A stretch of DNA of 64,000 nucleotides from Phytophthora quininea (lineage: Eukaryota; Oomycota; Peronosporomycetes; Peronosporales; Peronosporaceae): the NCBI GenBank assembly GCA_011947345.1, contig JAAVTG010000586.1:682001-746000 (forward strand). Direction: 5' to 3'. Every line of letters starts with the position of its first letter. The first letter of the stretch is position 1. Positions 10,441 through 21,596 of the stretch are shown piece by piece. A model generated the notes under the pieces. The model saw only the letters and a program-made list of their open reading frames with translations. It did not search any database and was not told where the DNA came from. Position numbers and translations under genes: made by a program.

Positions 10441-12914
10441 ATGGGTTGAGCCGAGTTAGCAAGCTCTCCGCAACTACCGCAAACACGGACCAACGACGCA
10501 TCGATAGTACAAAAACTCTAGCAGCGTCGAATTATACGAAAACTCGTGTTAACTTAATTTTTGCAGCACCGGTGAAAAATAATTTACCTTTTTATCCGCC
10601 TCAATGTTCTCTCTGTCACTTGATTCTGCTCGGCGACCCGTTTTCCTTCGTTTGTAGTTGCGAGGAAGTTGCTGTGCCGCCGCGTTTCTCTTTTTGGTCT
10701 CGTTGTGGCGGGCAAGACTCGCATTTTGACGCTATTGCTCTACGTCGTCGATAGAAATCGTCTTGCTATGTGAACCTTGGGTTTCTGAGCTCAAGATGTT
10801 ACTAGAGACCTTCTTCAGCGTTTGCCTAGCTGCTTTCGTGCTTCGGGTCAGCTTTTGCGTGTCCTCACGGTTGCAAATTAGAATGTACAAATCTGCTTTC
10901 AACGCGCGCTAATAACTGTTCTACGCCTTGCTAGCAGACTTTTGGTGATTCGGCTTTAATTACGGACTTCAATGTATCTGAGGGTGCAAGTTCAACCGAT
11001 CATCTAGGTAGTAGGGTTGTAACACGGCAAAATAGCCTCCATCGACTCATGTTGTGTATAAGATACATCATTGCGCACTTTCACCATGATGGGCATTTTC
11101 AACACAGATTCGCAACCTCATCAGTGCCACCTAAACTTTTACTGGATCAACGATATGCTAGTCAACAGGACATACCATAGCTCACATTTTCCCCTGTTAT
11201 TTTCTTAACATCGCCGTTCCCACCGATGTCTTTTTCTGGACAGCTCTTCACAGAGCTCCACGACAGTTTGAGGCATCACAAAGGCATCGCTGGCGGCCAT
11301 GCTATTGAGACAGGAAAACTACTTAGATCTTACAACATAGATGACACCGCACAGTGTTGCTTAAAACAGGAGATCCACCGCAACTAATAATCACCTCTTT
11401 CATTTTCATTGATGTAGCGCTCGGCGAACACTCTACAGCACACTTCTCCAGCAACTTCCCACCATTCTACGACGCAGTTCGAATCGCAGCAGTGGGTTAT
11501 AAAACGCGCCATATTGCCGACGTGTCAAGCATCGATCACCTCCGAGTGACTTACCCGCATGCCGTACAAATGTTTGAAATGATATGCTGGCTATCAATGT
11601 AAAACAAATATTACCAAACGTTGAGCAAACCAATGAGTTAAGCATTGTACGTATCGATCGTTCTCTACTCAAATACATTTTTCATGGGATCACTTCGCCT
11701 ACGTACTGAGCCACGAGATCACCTTCCTCGATAGACTTCTCCGCAATTATGGAGACTCTTTTTCCTTCTACCGCCCTTAGCTGGAGAAATGCATGCACGT
11801 TGTTCTGCATGCGCTAATTACCACTGTTGCTCTGGCTAAAGCAATGGTCTTTGATGCATTCCGTTTGGGCCTGGTTAAACAGTTTTCAGTCATGAATGTG
11901 TACAAGTAAATAAGCCTGCACCATACCGCACGATTCTCGCAAGCTGCGCCACAAGATTCGCTACTGCTATCACTGTAAACACAATGACATAATGAAACTT
12001 CATCCTGCTCAATGCAAGTAAGTAAATGTAAAACTTTACACCACACGCACCTCTTCTAGCTGCTTCCTCGGTCTGCCCACGTATACGTTTTGCTCTACAT
12101 CCCTATATTCAGCGAGAGCCTGCAGAACGGTACGTTGATCTTGCGTCTACAAGGTATTAGCATTTCTGATCAAGAGATCCGTTGCGCCACCGACGTTAAT
12201 ACCAGATCAAGTATGTCTAGTAGTGTTACCTCTGCTTCGGAATAGTTAGTGGATTCTGCGGATAGTTACCATTTCAACGATCCTATCGCATGTTCGTGCC
12301 TACAGAGCTTCGTTGAAGTCTGTCGACACTGCCATGCAGGCAGCGTGGTGTGGGATCTGCAACCCACGCGCGCTAGTTTCAATATACACCCCATTGCAGC
12401 AGAGGCAGTTGTGTAACATGACACACCTTTCGCATTTTCCTGATTTTCAGGGCGTTCCTGATTGCGAACACAACAAGTCGAATAGATTTCGTAGATTGTT
12501 TGGGCACAATCGAAAGCCCACAACAACTTTCATGTGCAATACCAAGAGCTTATTGTTCAAGTAAAAACTAACAGCTACTGCCGCTAACCCCGCCACCACA
12601 GAAGACCACGCAACCGGCTCTCCTTACTTCAGCCTTACCGGAAAACGTGCATACATCGAGCTACAGCAGCATTTGGGTGCTGCGATCTTCTCTTCATCAC
12701 GCGTACATTTGTCAGTACACGCTGGGCTTAACGTGCACTGTCAAGTGTACTCGCACTCTTCGTATTGGTGCTGACGTCGTAACTCACACGATTTACTTGT
12801 CTTGTCCATCCGTTATAAGGATTTAGTTGTCAACACATCACACCTTCGAGTACGAGCTTTGTTTAGCTCCAATCTATCTTGGATATTGCCTTGCTATCAG
12901 TTTCTTCAATAATG
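10441..12914. other. 2.5-kb gene-poor region
   Basis: Only short open frames of unremarkable composition occur on both strands; none gives a recognisable protein. Probably old, decayed transposon sequence. A segment around 11015-11052 resembles one near 54872-54906 (see findings), which suggests at least one dispersed repeat family here. Confidence 0.4.
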
Positions 12915-13168
12915 TCAACAGATCAATTCGTCATGGACAACCCGTTCAATATTATCTGAGTTAGGCAACTTTGGATTAGCTCGTGGGTGTTGAATCACAA
13001 AGAAAACTGGCGCTTCGTCCGCATTGTCATAGATGACAGCTACCCGCAAGAAGTTGAAGGAATACGAAATCTGCTCGAGAATCGGGCTTCGTGCGTCAAG
13101 AAACATGAGTGCCCAGAGCGAGTCAATTTGTATATTGACAAATAACCTTTGCTTTGGTGCGTTCGCTA
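12915..13168 (-). pseudogene. reading frame interrupted by the hAT element, unknown family
   Basis: Minus-strand frame ending at 12915 contains a coherent peptide (QRLFVNIQIDSLWALMFLD, then APVFFVIQHPRANPKLP). Its upstream continuation would lie beyond the hAT insertion, near 15746-15850. I do not recognise the protein. It may itself be old transposon sequence. Confidence 0.35.
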
Positions 13169-13196
13169 CAGGGATGGTAAGCTTTCTTTTATTCAA

Positions 13197-13230
13197 TCTT
13201 CTTTACTGTCTTATAATGGATAAGAAGATA
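13197..13230. repeat. left subterminal palindrome of the hAT element
   Basis: Contains TCTTCTTTACTG, then TCTTAT-5 nt-ATAAGA. The same sequence, slightly changed, lies near the right end at 15677-15710 in direct orientation. Subterminal motifs of hAT elements usually serve as transposase binding sites. Confidence 0.6.
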
Positions 13231-13442
13231 GCTCTGAATGGCAAGAATTCTTCTTTTGGTTCTTAAAACAGTTGTTTCTGTTGTGCTAGGTTTCGAAGCC
13301 AGTGTTCTCATCTACCTTCCTCGGCGGCTGTGCTTGATTCAACTCGCAAAACGTTCCAGAGCAGCTATATCAGATCACTTTTCAACTCGACCTCCAGCCA
13401 GCACAGCACCACCGCTACCCGCCCACCCACCCTCCCGGTTCG

Positions 13443-15536
13443 ATGTCCACTGTAGCTGACAGCTCCGAACAAGTAACCTCCTGCGATGGTGCCAACACAG
13501 CCGCAGGGAAGCGTAAAAGAGGCAAACCGGTCCATACATGTTGGGCACACCTATCGGACGAACCGAACATCCACCAACTTTCCAAGCCAAACAACGTGAC
13601 GTGCAAGCACTGCAAGGAAAATGTTCGCCACCACCACAAAACGCTTTCTGTGATCGGCCATCTACGAAAATGCCGGCCTTTCACAAATCTGATGAAGAAT
13701 TTGAAGACGCATGAGCGTCCGAAGTGGTTCACAAAAAACAGAAAACGACCACACTCACCGCTGCCTTCTTCACACCAGCATCGACCACAACAAAGCCAAA
13801 GCTGCAGAAGAAGATAGACCAGTTTGGCCTCCCAAACTATCGAAGAAACAGTTAGGGATCGTTCACCAGCGCCTCGCCATGCATTATTACACAACGGGGA
13901 CTGCGTTTTCTCGCATCGAAAACAAGTATCTTCTACAAGCATTTGAATTGTGCCGCCCCGAAATCAAACTACCCAGCAGACATGATTTAAGTAGTCCACT
14001 TCTTGATCTTTGCTACGATCAGGTAAAGCGCGTCGTCGACGGGACTTTCAAGTCGAACAACCAGCCCGTGTGCGTCACTTCCGATGGGTGGTCGAATGTG
14101 CTCAACGATCCAATCGTAAACTACACGGCTACCACTGAAGATCTCTCACTGTTCATCGAATCGGTAGCGACGGGTGACGTACGGCATGATGCTGAATGGA
14201 TTGCTAGCGATTTAACCCGTGTGATACAAAGTATTGGCCCATTCGTGTGCGGAGCTATCACAGACAATACTCGTGCCAACAAAAATGCATGGCACCAGCT
14301 TCAGAAGGAGTTTCCATCACTGTTTTTTCATGGATGTGCTTCGCATGGACTTCATCTACTGGTAAAGGACATTTTTGGCGCCAAAAGACTCGCGTCGATG
14401 ACTCTGGCAAAAATCAGTACCCTGCTGAGTATCCGTTTGAGTACTTGCTTCAATTCACTACTCAATGCAGGAAGATTGTAAAGTTTTTCTCTTCGCATCA
14501 CGTACCCAAAGCAAATCTCAAGCAAGCGCAAGATGTTGCTGGGAAACGTCGACTCCAACTCCCGGCTCCAACGCGCTGGGGAAGTTTACAAAACTGCCTC
14601 AAGTCTGTCAATGATTCTGATAGCATCTTGACTGGAATTGTTGGTGAGCGCGGTTTTGTGTGTGAAAGTGGAAAGAAGAAGAAGTTGCGTGAAAAGATCA
14701 AGGGCTACTTGACCGACGCAAATTTCGTAGCCAACATGACGAAGTCTCTTGCATTGTTGAAACCTATTGACGAATACATCACGGCGTTTCAGAGCGATGC
14801 TGTGCCGGTGTCGGAAGTGTATCAAGCGTTCCAGAAGCTGCCATGTCGATTCAGACAAATTTCTACTCTCTCAGGCGTTGAATTACAGTTCCTCGACGAG
14901 ATTATATCTACGCGCTACAAACTTATCGAGGGTGTCGCCCACAGTATCGGCAACATCCTGGATCCACGATTTCTTGGAGACGGCATGGATCGCTTGACAA
15001 GACAAAACACCGAAACGCTTTTGCGCAAGTTCCCTGATTATAATGGAGAGACTAGCGTTGAACGTCAAGAAAAACTACTTTGTCAGTACAGCGCGTTTCG
15101 GATTGAAGCCTTAAAACAGCGGAGGCTGAACGACGTTGATTTCACTGTACTCGGGCAGAAGGGTGAGGGTGGCAAGGTGAAAAAGAGTATTCTGAAGTAC
15201 TGGCAGTCCGACTGCACCGATTGGCCTGAGCTACAAGACATTGCAGTGCGTGTTTTCTCTATGGCAGCATCCAGCGCTGCTTCTGAGCGAAACTTTTCCA
15301 CCTTTGGCTTCGTCCACTCGAAGTTAAGGAATCGCCTGTCGCCCGAAAGAGTGAGAAAACTTGTTTTCATCAAGACCAACGAGCAGCAACTTCGAGGTAA
15401 GCTCGGGTTTAATGATGAAACGGTGCTGTTAAACGAAGAAGACGGTATGGATGAAGATGTCGGCATCGATATCATTGATATCTACGACACGGACGACGAT
15501 GGCAGCGACGCGAGCAACGTCGATGATGGAGTATGA
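13443..15536 (+). CDS. hAT family transposase with BED zinc finger (about 698 aa if three missing bases are allowed)
   Basis: Cut-and-paste transposase. N-terminal BED finger: C-x2-C (CKHC) followed by H-x4-C (HLRKC), about residues 50-80. RNase-H-like core: VCVTSDGWSN, GAITDNTRANKNAW and FHGCASHGLHLLVKD carry the positions where hAT catalytic Asp residues are expected; APTRWGS follows. C-terminal dimerisation region: AASSAASERNFSTFGFVHSK, then KLRNRLSPERVRKLVFIKTN. Frame changes at 13742-13745, 13831-13833 and 14383-14386 each fit one missing base in an A or C run, the same error pattern as in nearby host genes. The gene may therefore be intact in the real genome. Confidence 0.9.
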
Positions 15537-15676
15537 AGCGAGGTGAACAACGTCGACGAGAATGAAGCGACTAAATTACTCCAAGCCCGGTGTGCGCAGT
15601 GAAAACGATGCCTGCTAGATCTGAGCACCAAGGTAATGATAGATACATATGCTTGTTGAATAAGACATCTTCTTTT

Positions 15677-15710
15677 TCTTCTTTTACTGTCTTATATTCA
15701 TAAGAAGATT
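15677..15710. repeat. right subterminal palindrome of the hAT element
   Basis: Reads TTCTTCTTTTACTG then TCTTAT-4 nt-ATAAGA; direct-orientation partner of 13197-13230. Confidence 0.6.
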
Positions 15711-15745
15711 TACGTTTTTGCCGAGGCTTTCTTATAACATCCCTG

Positions 15746-16973
15746 GTGCGCTACGATAAATCTCAACGATGGCGTGCCGAGCACGATAAAGTTTTCTTAC
15801 ACAACTATGTGCCATCACGAATATCCGTCCGTGCGAGCATAAGAAACGCCAACGCTGAAGGAGACGCCACTACCATGGGGTTGAATGTGAGCTTGTGATA
15901 ACAGAAACGACTTCAGTTTTTTCGGCGATACTTGTACTAACCTAAGCAGGTACATCATACGCGGTATCTAGGCGATGATGGCAACGTCCCATCATATGAT
16001 TTATTAACTTCGTTCGGCGGATCTCAAAGGGCAGCACCCTCACACCGGTTAACAAGGTCCAGGCATGCGCTTCCTGGTTCGTGTTATGCACAGCCTTCGT
16101 TGATACCTGTGTTCAATTGTGTTGCATTACTTCCATCCAGCTTTATCCTTGCGTTTGTTGCTACTACACTGTATGAGTTCTTCTTCTCCTGCTATTTCTG
16201 GTTACGCCCCAACCTCACGAAGCAACGCCCAAGTTCAGAGAGGGTTGTCAGGTTCATACCGCTGTCATTGCCTTTGTCTTGCCGCTCGATGGGTCACTCT
16301 TGCCGCTGTTCCGCATATGTTGCCGGTATATCGTGTTTTAAAAGGACACTGACAGATGGTTTACACCCCACCGACCGAGTGTATTTTCTGCTTTCAGGAT
16401 GCCAAGGTATTTGCGTGGGTCTCGAACGCTTTTCATCTTGGCTCAGTTCCTACAGCCACTTGACCACCCACCCAAAACAAAAATAGTTCGCCCCACTCAA
16501 AACCAGTTTAAATTTCACACCATGCGCGTGCTCTCTGTAAAAGTTTCCACGATTTCGTTGAATGCGTCCGGAGTTACGTTGCGTGTGAGGTTTCAAGTGG
16601 TCTGGAATATCACAATATATTGCTTCCGTTTGAACAGGCCCTTACGGTTAATCACCTCCTCCCCCAAAAAAAAAAAAAAATTGTTAGGAGTCAATCATTC
16701 GTTAGAGATGAGCAAGACAAAGCTATTTGAGAATTCTGTTGAAAAAGTTACTGTGCATCGTACGGCGGCTACGAAGCTACATGCAATGAAGCTGTAACAT
16801 TCCTGTGTGCCACGGCCGCGTTATTGTCTACGCCAGGCGGATGTTATTCATAATGATGTAAGTTAATCCTACATGTGTTGCTATTGTTATTTTTAGAATG
16901 TATACACAAAAACTATTTTGCAGAAAAATCCCCATCGTGGTCGGTGGACGTGGACGTGATCTGAGCAAGCACC
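15746..16973. other. 1.2-kb spacer without recognised gene
   Basis: Short open frames only (for example 16100-16486 and 16399-16797), with no motif that I can name. A 14- to 15-base A tract near 16667-16681 follows a C run. The last 120 bases are the likely promoter of the next gene. Confidence 0.4.
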
Positions 16974-19887
16974 ATGGCGGTCGCCCCGGGGAGATGGCGA
17001 GTACGAAGAAGAAATGGCTAATGCGCCTGAAAGCAGAGCTAGACGACGACGACGACTCGCCAGATGTCACGCCGCAGAAGCCCAAGAAACCACAGAATCC
17101 CGTGAGGAAGTCTCCCAAGTCCAAGGACAAGGAGGGCGAACAGATCAAGAACAAGGAGGAAAAGCAAAATAACAACAACGAGGTGCGGCATCCCATGAAG
17201 AAGCTACGTCTCTTGAAGGACAACGACAAAAAGAGTCCCAGAGCCCGACCTGTTAGCAGTGGAGATGAAGACGAAGAGAGACGACGGAGACAACGGAAGG
17301 AGAAGGCGGCTCTGACGAAGCGGAAGCGATCGAATGCCGAGTCCAGCGATGGAGAGAGGCAAAAGAAACGTGCAGAGGATAAGGGGTCCCAGTGGCCTTC
17401 GACAATGCGAAGGCGAAAGCTTCGCGTGAGCGGAGGATGCGCAAGATGAAAGCACGTAGGGTGGCTTCTGGAGAGCACGACAGACGGTTAGCGCTGAAGC
17501 TGAAGCGACAAGAGTCGAGGGAAAAGATACGCACTCGAGAGAAACGGCCACGTGAAAGTATTAAGCGACCTGTTGCCGTTGGGACTGAGGCAGACGTCGA
17601 AGATGAGGTGACGGCGCTGTCGAGACTGCCGACGACTGAGGAGGAAAAGAGGAAAGCCGAACTTGCGAAGGAGAAGAAAGGAGAATGTCATCGGGCTGTG
17701 CTAAAGGCCCGTGACGCTGAGGAGAAACCGGTGAACCCGAGTGGAGAGTCGTTTGTGAAGCTGAAGCGACAAGAGTCTAGGGAGAAGCTCTGCACTCAAG
17801 AGAAGCAACCGCGTGGAAGTATCAAACGACTTGTTACAGCTGGGACTGAGGCAGACGTCGAAGATGAGGTGGCGGCGCTGTCGAGACTGCCGACGGCTGA
17901 GGAGGAGAAGAGGAAAGCCGAACTCGCGACGGAGAAGAAAGGAGGGTGCCATCGGGCTGTGCTAAAGGCCCGCGACGCCGAGGAGAAACCGGTGAACCCG
18001 AGTGGAGAGTCGTTTGTGATCCCCAAGCGCGTGTTGTCCAAGCCTCCGCAGAGCGCATCGAGTGTGCAACTAGTCTCTCGACCAGTTCCAGGTAGCCCTC
18101 GCCGTGGAGTTGCGCCGACGATTCCGATGTCGTTGAAGGCTGTGCCAAGTCCTCAGTTCTTAACCAAGGACGCGATCTGTCCACCGGTTAAGCGGACGAA
18201 AAACATCGTGCCGCTGAAGAACTCGAGGTTTTCGACACTAGACCGTTCGTTCATGCGCTTGTCGAAGCAGCGCAATTCCATCTTCATCGCTACTGTGGAG
18301 CTAGCTGCTCCAACACTTCGTGATCAAGGAGGCGAGAACCCTCTTATGGGATACGAAGTCTTCGATGTCGATGGCAAAGTTCTCTCAGATCTGATTCCTC
18401 GGTTGAGCTGTGCTACCAAGTATGATATGGCATCGAACCGAGATACATTTGGCGCTGCCTTTTTGGCGTCTCGCTCGCGGCGCCAAAATCGAAAGGAAAT
18501 TCTGCATCGGCGCTAGATGATGAATGCGAAGACAACACGAGTGACGATCAGAAGATGAACTGCTACGAAGAGCTACAATTCGAGCGTCCTGAAGACCGAG
18601 CTTTTACCAGCAGCGAATGTATGGCACGACGTTTGTGCCTCAGCATCTCCGCGGTCGGATCACGCTAATCATGCGCAACGCGCGCTTTGAGCGTAAATCG
18701 ACAGGCATCCGCTTCAACCAGGACCGTGATCGCGAGGAATTTGCGGCTTCTCTGAGCAAGCGCTACACGTATAACAAGTCTGTGCCGCGTTGCGACATCC
18801 CCCGCGAGAATTGGCAGACGCTCATGAAAAACCGTCCTGCGAGCGTGTACTTGCACTATTACAACCGCGAGGATGCTGAGCGAGCGTCGCACGAATTTCG
18901 CGATGATTATGGGAATCCACTGGAGCTGAGGCGAGAATACAAGGCAGGCGTGGTGCTTAGTCGAAGCTTGTCTCCTGCTCCTGGAAGGTTTCAAAATATG
19001 CCACGGCGTTCTTGTTCGAGCGAGCGTGCACCTGAACCGTCACCGACTTCCTCGATGAATAACAGAGCACACAATGCTCCATCTTTGCGCCGTGATCGTC
19101 CGAATAATGAACGCCGCTTTTCGAGATTTGACAGAGGCCCCCAGGGAGCGCCCAATGGCTGATGGTCAATATGGCCCACGGTTGAGTGGGAATAAGCGCT
19201 CGCGGGAGTTAATGGATCGCAGATCTAGGTCTGGATCTCGCTCGGCGTCGAAGTCTTTTGCTAGTCAACCATACGAAATATCAAGCCGTAGTGATGCGGA
19301 AGAACGTGGCGACGGGAATACTGAGCAAAACCTGTCGGCGTCAGCACGGGATGTAAACGGTGACACAGCACGAAGTCGCGAGAAATATGATGCAGCAGAT
19401 AAGCCCAGCCAAGATAATAGTTTAAATGGGGACACTGGTCCTTCGAGCAATGAAGGCCAGAAAAAGCAAGACCAGGAAGGACAAGAAGATGGAGAAATTG
19501 GCGATTCTGTTGTGTCAGTGAATCCTGATCGTAATGGCGATGATCGTAGAGAGCGTCCTCTGGAATCTCCCCAGAAGATGGCAGGAACAGTCAGATTTGC
19601 AGATGCATAACCGGCGAGATGGACATCTTGATACCCGGCGCGATCGTTCAAGGTCCGGCGACTATCAAGCTTACAACCAGCGGCAAGCGTGGCCATCTTG
19701 GGGCAGCAACAGACGTGGTGACGGCTGGAATGAAAACGATCGGCGCCGCTCTGACGGATATAATTCGTACGATAACGATGGTCGTGATCGTCGAGTCTAT
19801 CTCGATGCAGCCCGTTATGCTGATCGGGACTACCAGGGTAGAGAGTACAACGACCGCAGTGGAAGACAGTATCCTCGGCAGTTTTAG
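16974..19887 (+). CDS. large basic RS/RD-rich protein, probably nuclear; parent of the tandem array
   Basis: ATG 16974 lies in a strong context (CACCATGG). One missing G at 16988-16991 leads into EMASTKKKWLMRLKAEL, and another at 17383-17386 links the Lys/Glu-rich N-terminus to VAFDNAKAKASRERRMRK. Further single-base gaps near 18462, 18615, 19145, 19575 and 19595 let one frame run to TAG 19885-19887, about 970 aa. Parts in order: lysine-rich charged region; two 87-codon repeats; a segment with MGYEVFDVDGKVLSDL; a region with SVYLHYYNREDAERASHEF that loosely resembles the end of an RRM; and an Arg/Ser/Asp-rich tail (RRDRSRSGDYQAYNQR). The tail suggests RNA processing, by inference only. I recognise no named family. 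Confidence 0.6.
17500..18020 (+). repeat. two in-frame 261-bp (87-codon) repeats
   Basis: Unit 1 begins at about 17500 and unit 2 at about 17761. Both encode KLKRQESREK...EADVEDEV.ALSRLPT.EEEKRKAELA.EKK...CHRAVLKARDAEEKPVNPSGESFV with few changes. The copies differ by scattered substitutions rather than indels, so the duplication is older than the 1.63-kb array downstream. Confidence 0.85.
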
Positions 19888-19963
19888 TAGCTCGACGCTG
19901 GCTGCATCGTGTTCTGTCATTGCTTCAACTGTTAACTTTTGGCTGTACACACGCGCAATATAG

Positions 19964-21596
19964 TCAATTGACGGAGAACTTCGAGGACAAGTTGTTTGTG
20001 AAGGTCGCCGTGGAGTCGCGCCGATTCCGATGTCGTTGAAGGCTGGGCCAAGTCCTCAGTTCTTAACCAAGGACCTGATCTGTCCAGCGAAAGAGGACGA
20101 AAAACATCGAGGCGCTGAAGAACTCGAGGTTTTCGACACTAGACCGTTCGTTCATGCGTTTGTCGAAGCAGCGTAATTCCATCTTTATGGCGATGACGGA
20201 GTTCGCAGCTCATACAGCTCATGATCAAGGAGACAAAAATATGATGGGATACGAAGTCTTCAATGTCGATGGCAAAGTTCTCTCCGATTTAGTTCCTCGG
20301 TTGAGCTACGCAACGCGCACTTTGAGCGTAAATCGACAGGCATCCACTTCAACCAGGACCGTGATCGCGAGGAATTTGCGGCTTCTCTGAGCAAGCGCTA
20401 CACGTATAACAAGTCTGTGCCGCGTTGCGACATCCCCGCGAGAATTGGCAGACGCTCATGAAAAACCGTCCTGCGAGCGTGTACTTGCACTATTACAACC
20501 GCGAGGATGCTGAGCGAGCGTCGCACGAATTTCGCGATGATTATGGGAATCCACTGGAGCTGAGGCGAGAATACAAGGCAGGCGTGGTGCTTAGTCGAAG
20601 CTTGTCTCCTGCTCCTGGAAGGTTTCAAAATATGCCACGGCGTTCTTGTTCGAGCGAGCGTGCACCTGAACCGTCACCGACTTCCTCGATGAATAACAGA
20701 GCACACAATGCTCCATCTTTGCGCCGTGATCGTCCGAATAATGAACGCCGCTTTTCGAGATTTGACAGAGGCCCCCAGGAGCGCCCAATGGCTGATGGTC
20801 AATATGGCCCACGGTTGAGTGGGAATAAGCGCTCGCGGGAGTTAATGGATCGCAGATCTAGGTCTGGATCTCGCTCGGCGTCGAAGTCTTTTGCTAGTCA
20901 ACCATACGAAATATCAAGCCGTAGTGATGCGGAAGAACGTGGCGACGGGAATACTGAGCAAAACCTGTCGGCGTCAGCACGGGATGTAAACGGTGACACA
21001 GCACGAAGTCGCGAGAAATATGATGCAGCAGATAAGCCCAGCCAAGATAATAGTTTAAATGGGGACACTGGTCCTTCGAGCAATGAAGGCCAGAAAAAGC
21101 AAGACCAGGAAGGACAAGAAGATGGAGAAATTGGCGATTCTGTTGTGTCAGTGAATCCTGATCGTAATGGCGATGATCGTAGAGAGCGTCCTCTGGAATC
21201 TCCCCAGAAGATGGCAGGAACAGTCAGATTTGCAGATGCATAACCGGCGAGATGGACATCTTGATACCCGGCGCGATCGTTCAAGGTCCGGCGACTATCA
21301 AGCTTACAACCAGCGGCAAGCGTGGCCATCTTGGGGCAGCAACAGACGTGGTGACGGCTGGAATGAAAACGATCGGCGCCGCTCTGACGGATATAATTCG
21401 TACGATAACGATGGTCGTGATCGTCGAGTCTATCTCGATGCAGCCCGTTATGCTGATCGGGACTACCAGGGTAGAGAGTACAACGACCGCAGTGGAAGAC
21501 AGTATCCTCGGCAGTTTTAGTAGCTCGACGCTGGCTGCATCGTGTTCTGTCATTGCTTCAACTGTTAACTTTTGGCTGTACACACGCGCAATATAG
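19964..21596 (+). repeat. tandem array unit 2 (1633 bp), broken copy of the 3' half of the RS-rich gene
   Basis: Begins with TCAATTGACGGAGAACTTCG. Its first 300 bases are a diverged copy of 18094-18400; then about 250 bp present in the parent are missing, and from about 20330 it is nearly identical to 18690-19963. The longest frame is 20425-21243, which here runs straight through the join that is broken in the parent at 19145 (GG instead of GGG). Probably not an independent gene: no start region is included. Confidence 0.85.

Larger units (their letters stand above)
13169..15745 (+). mobile_element. complete hAT transposon, 2577 bp
   Basis: Ends are CAGGGATG (13169-13176) and its inverted copy CATCCCTG (15738-15745). 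The eight bases outside are GTTCGCTA on the left (13161-13168) and GTGCGCTA on the right (15746-15753), a target duplication matching at 7 of 8 positions, as expected for hAT elements. Subterminal hairpins at 13197-13230 and 15677-15710 share the core TCTTAT..ATAAGA. The single internal gene is the transposase. Confidence 0.85.

Noticed and set aside
10446..10754. 102-codon plus-strand frame
   Set aside because: No domain, no neighbours and broken surroundings; lies in a transposon-rich block and is probably chance.
16399..16797. 132-codon plus-strand frame before the RS-rich gene
   Set aside because: Runs through a poly-A tract and has no protein-like conservation; the strong-context ATG at 16974 is the better start.
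19265..19696. Minus-strand 143-codon frame repeated in each array unit
   Set aside because: Repeats only because the DNA repeats; it mirrors the plus-strand coding frame and has no motif.
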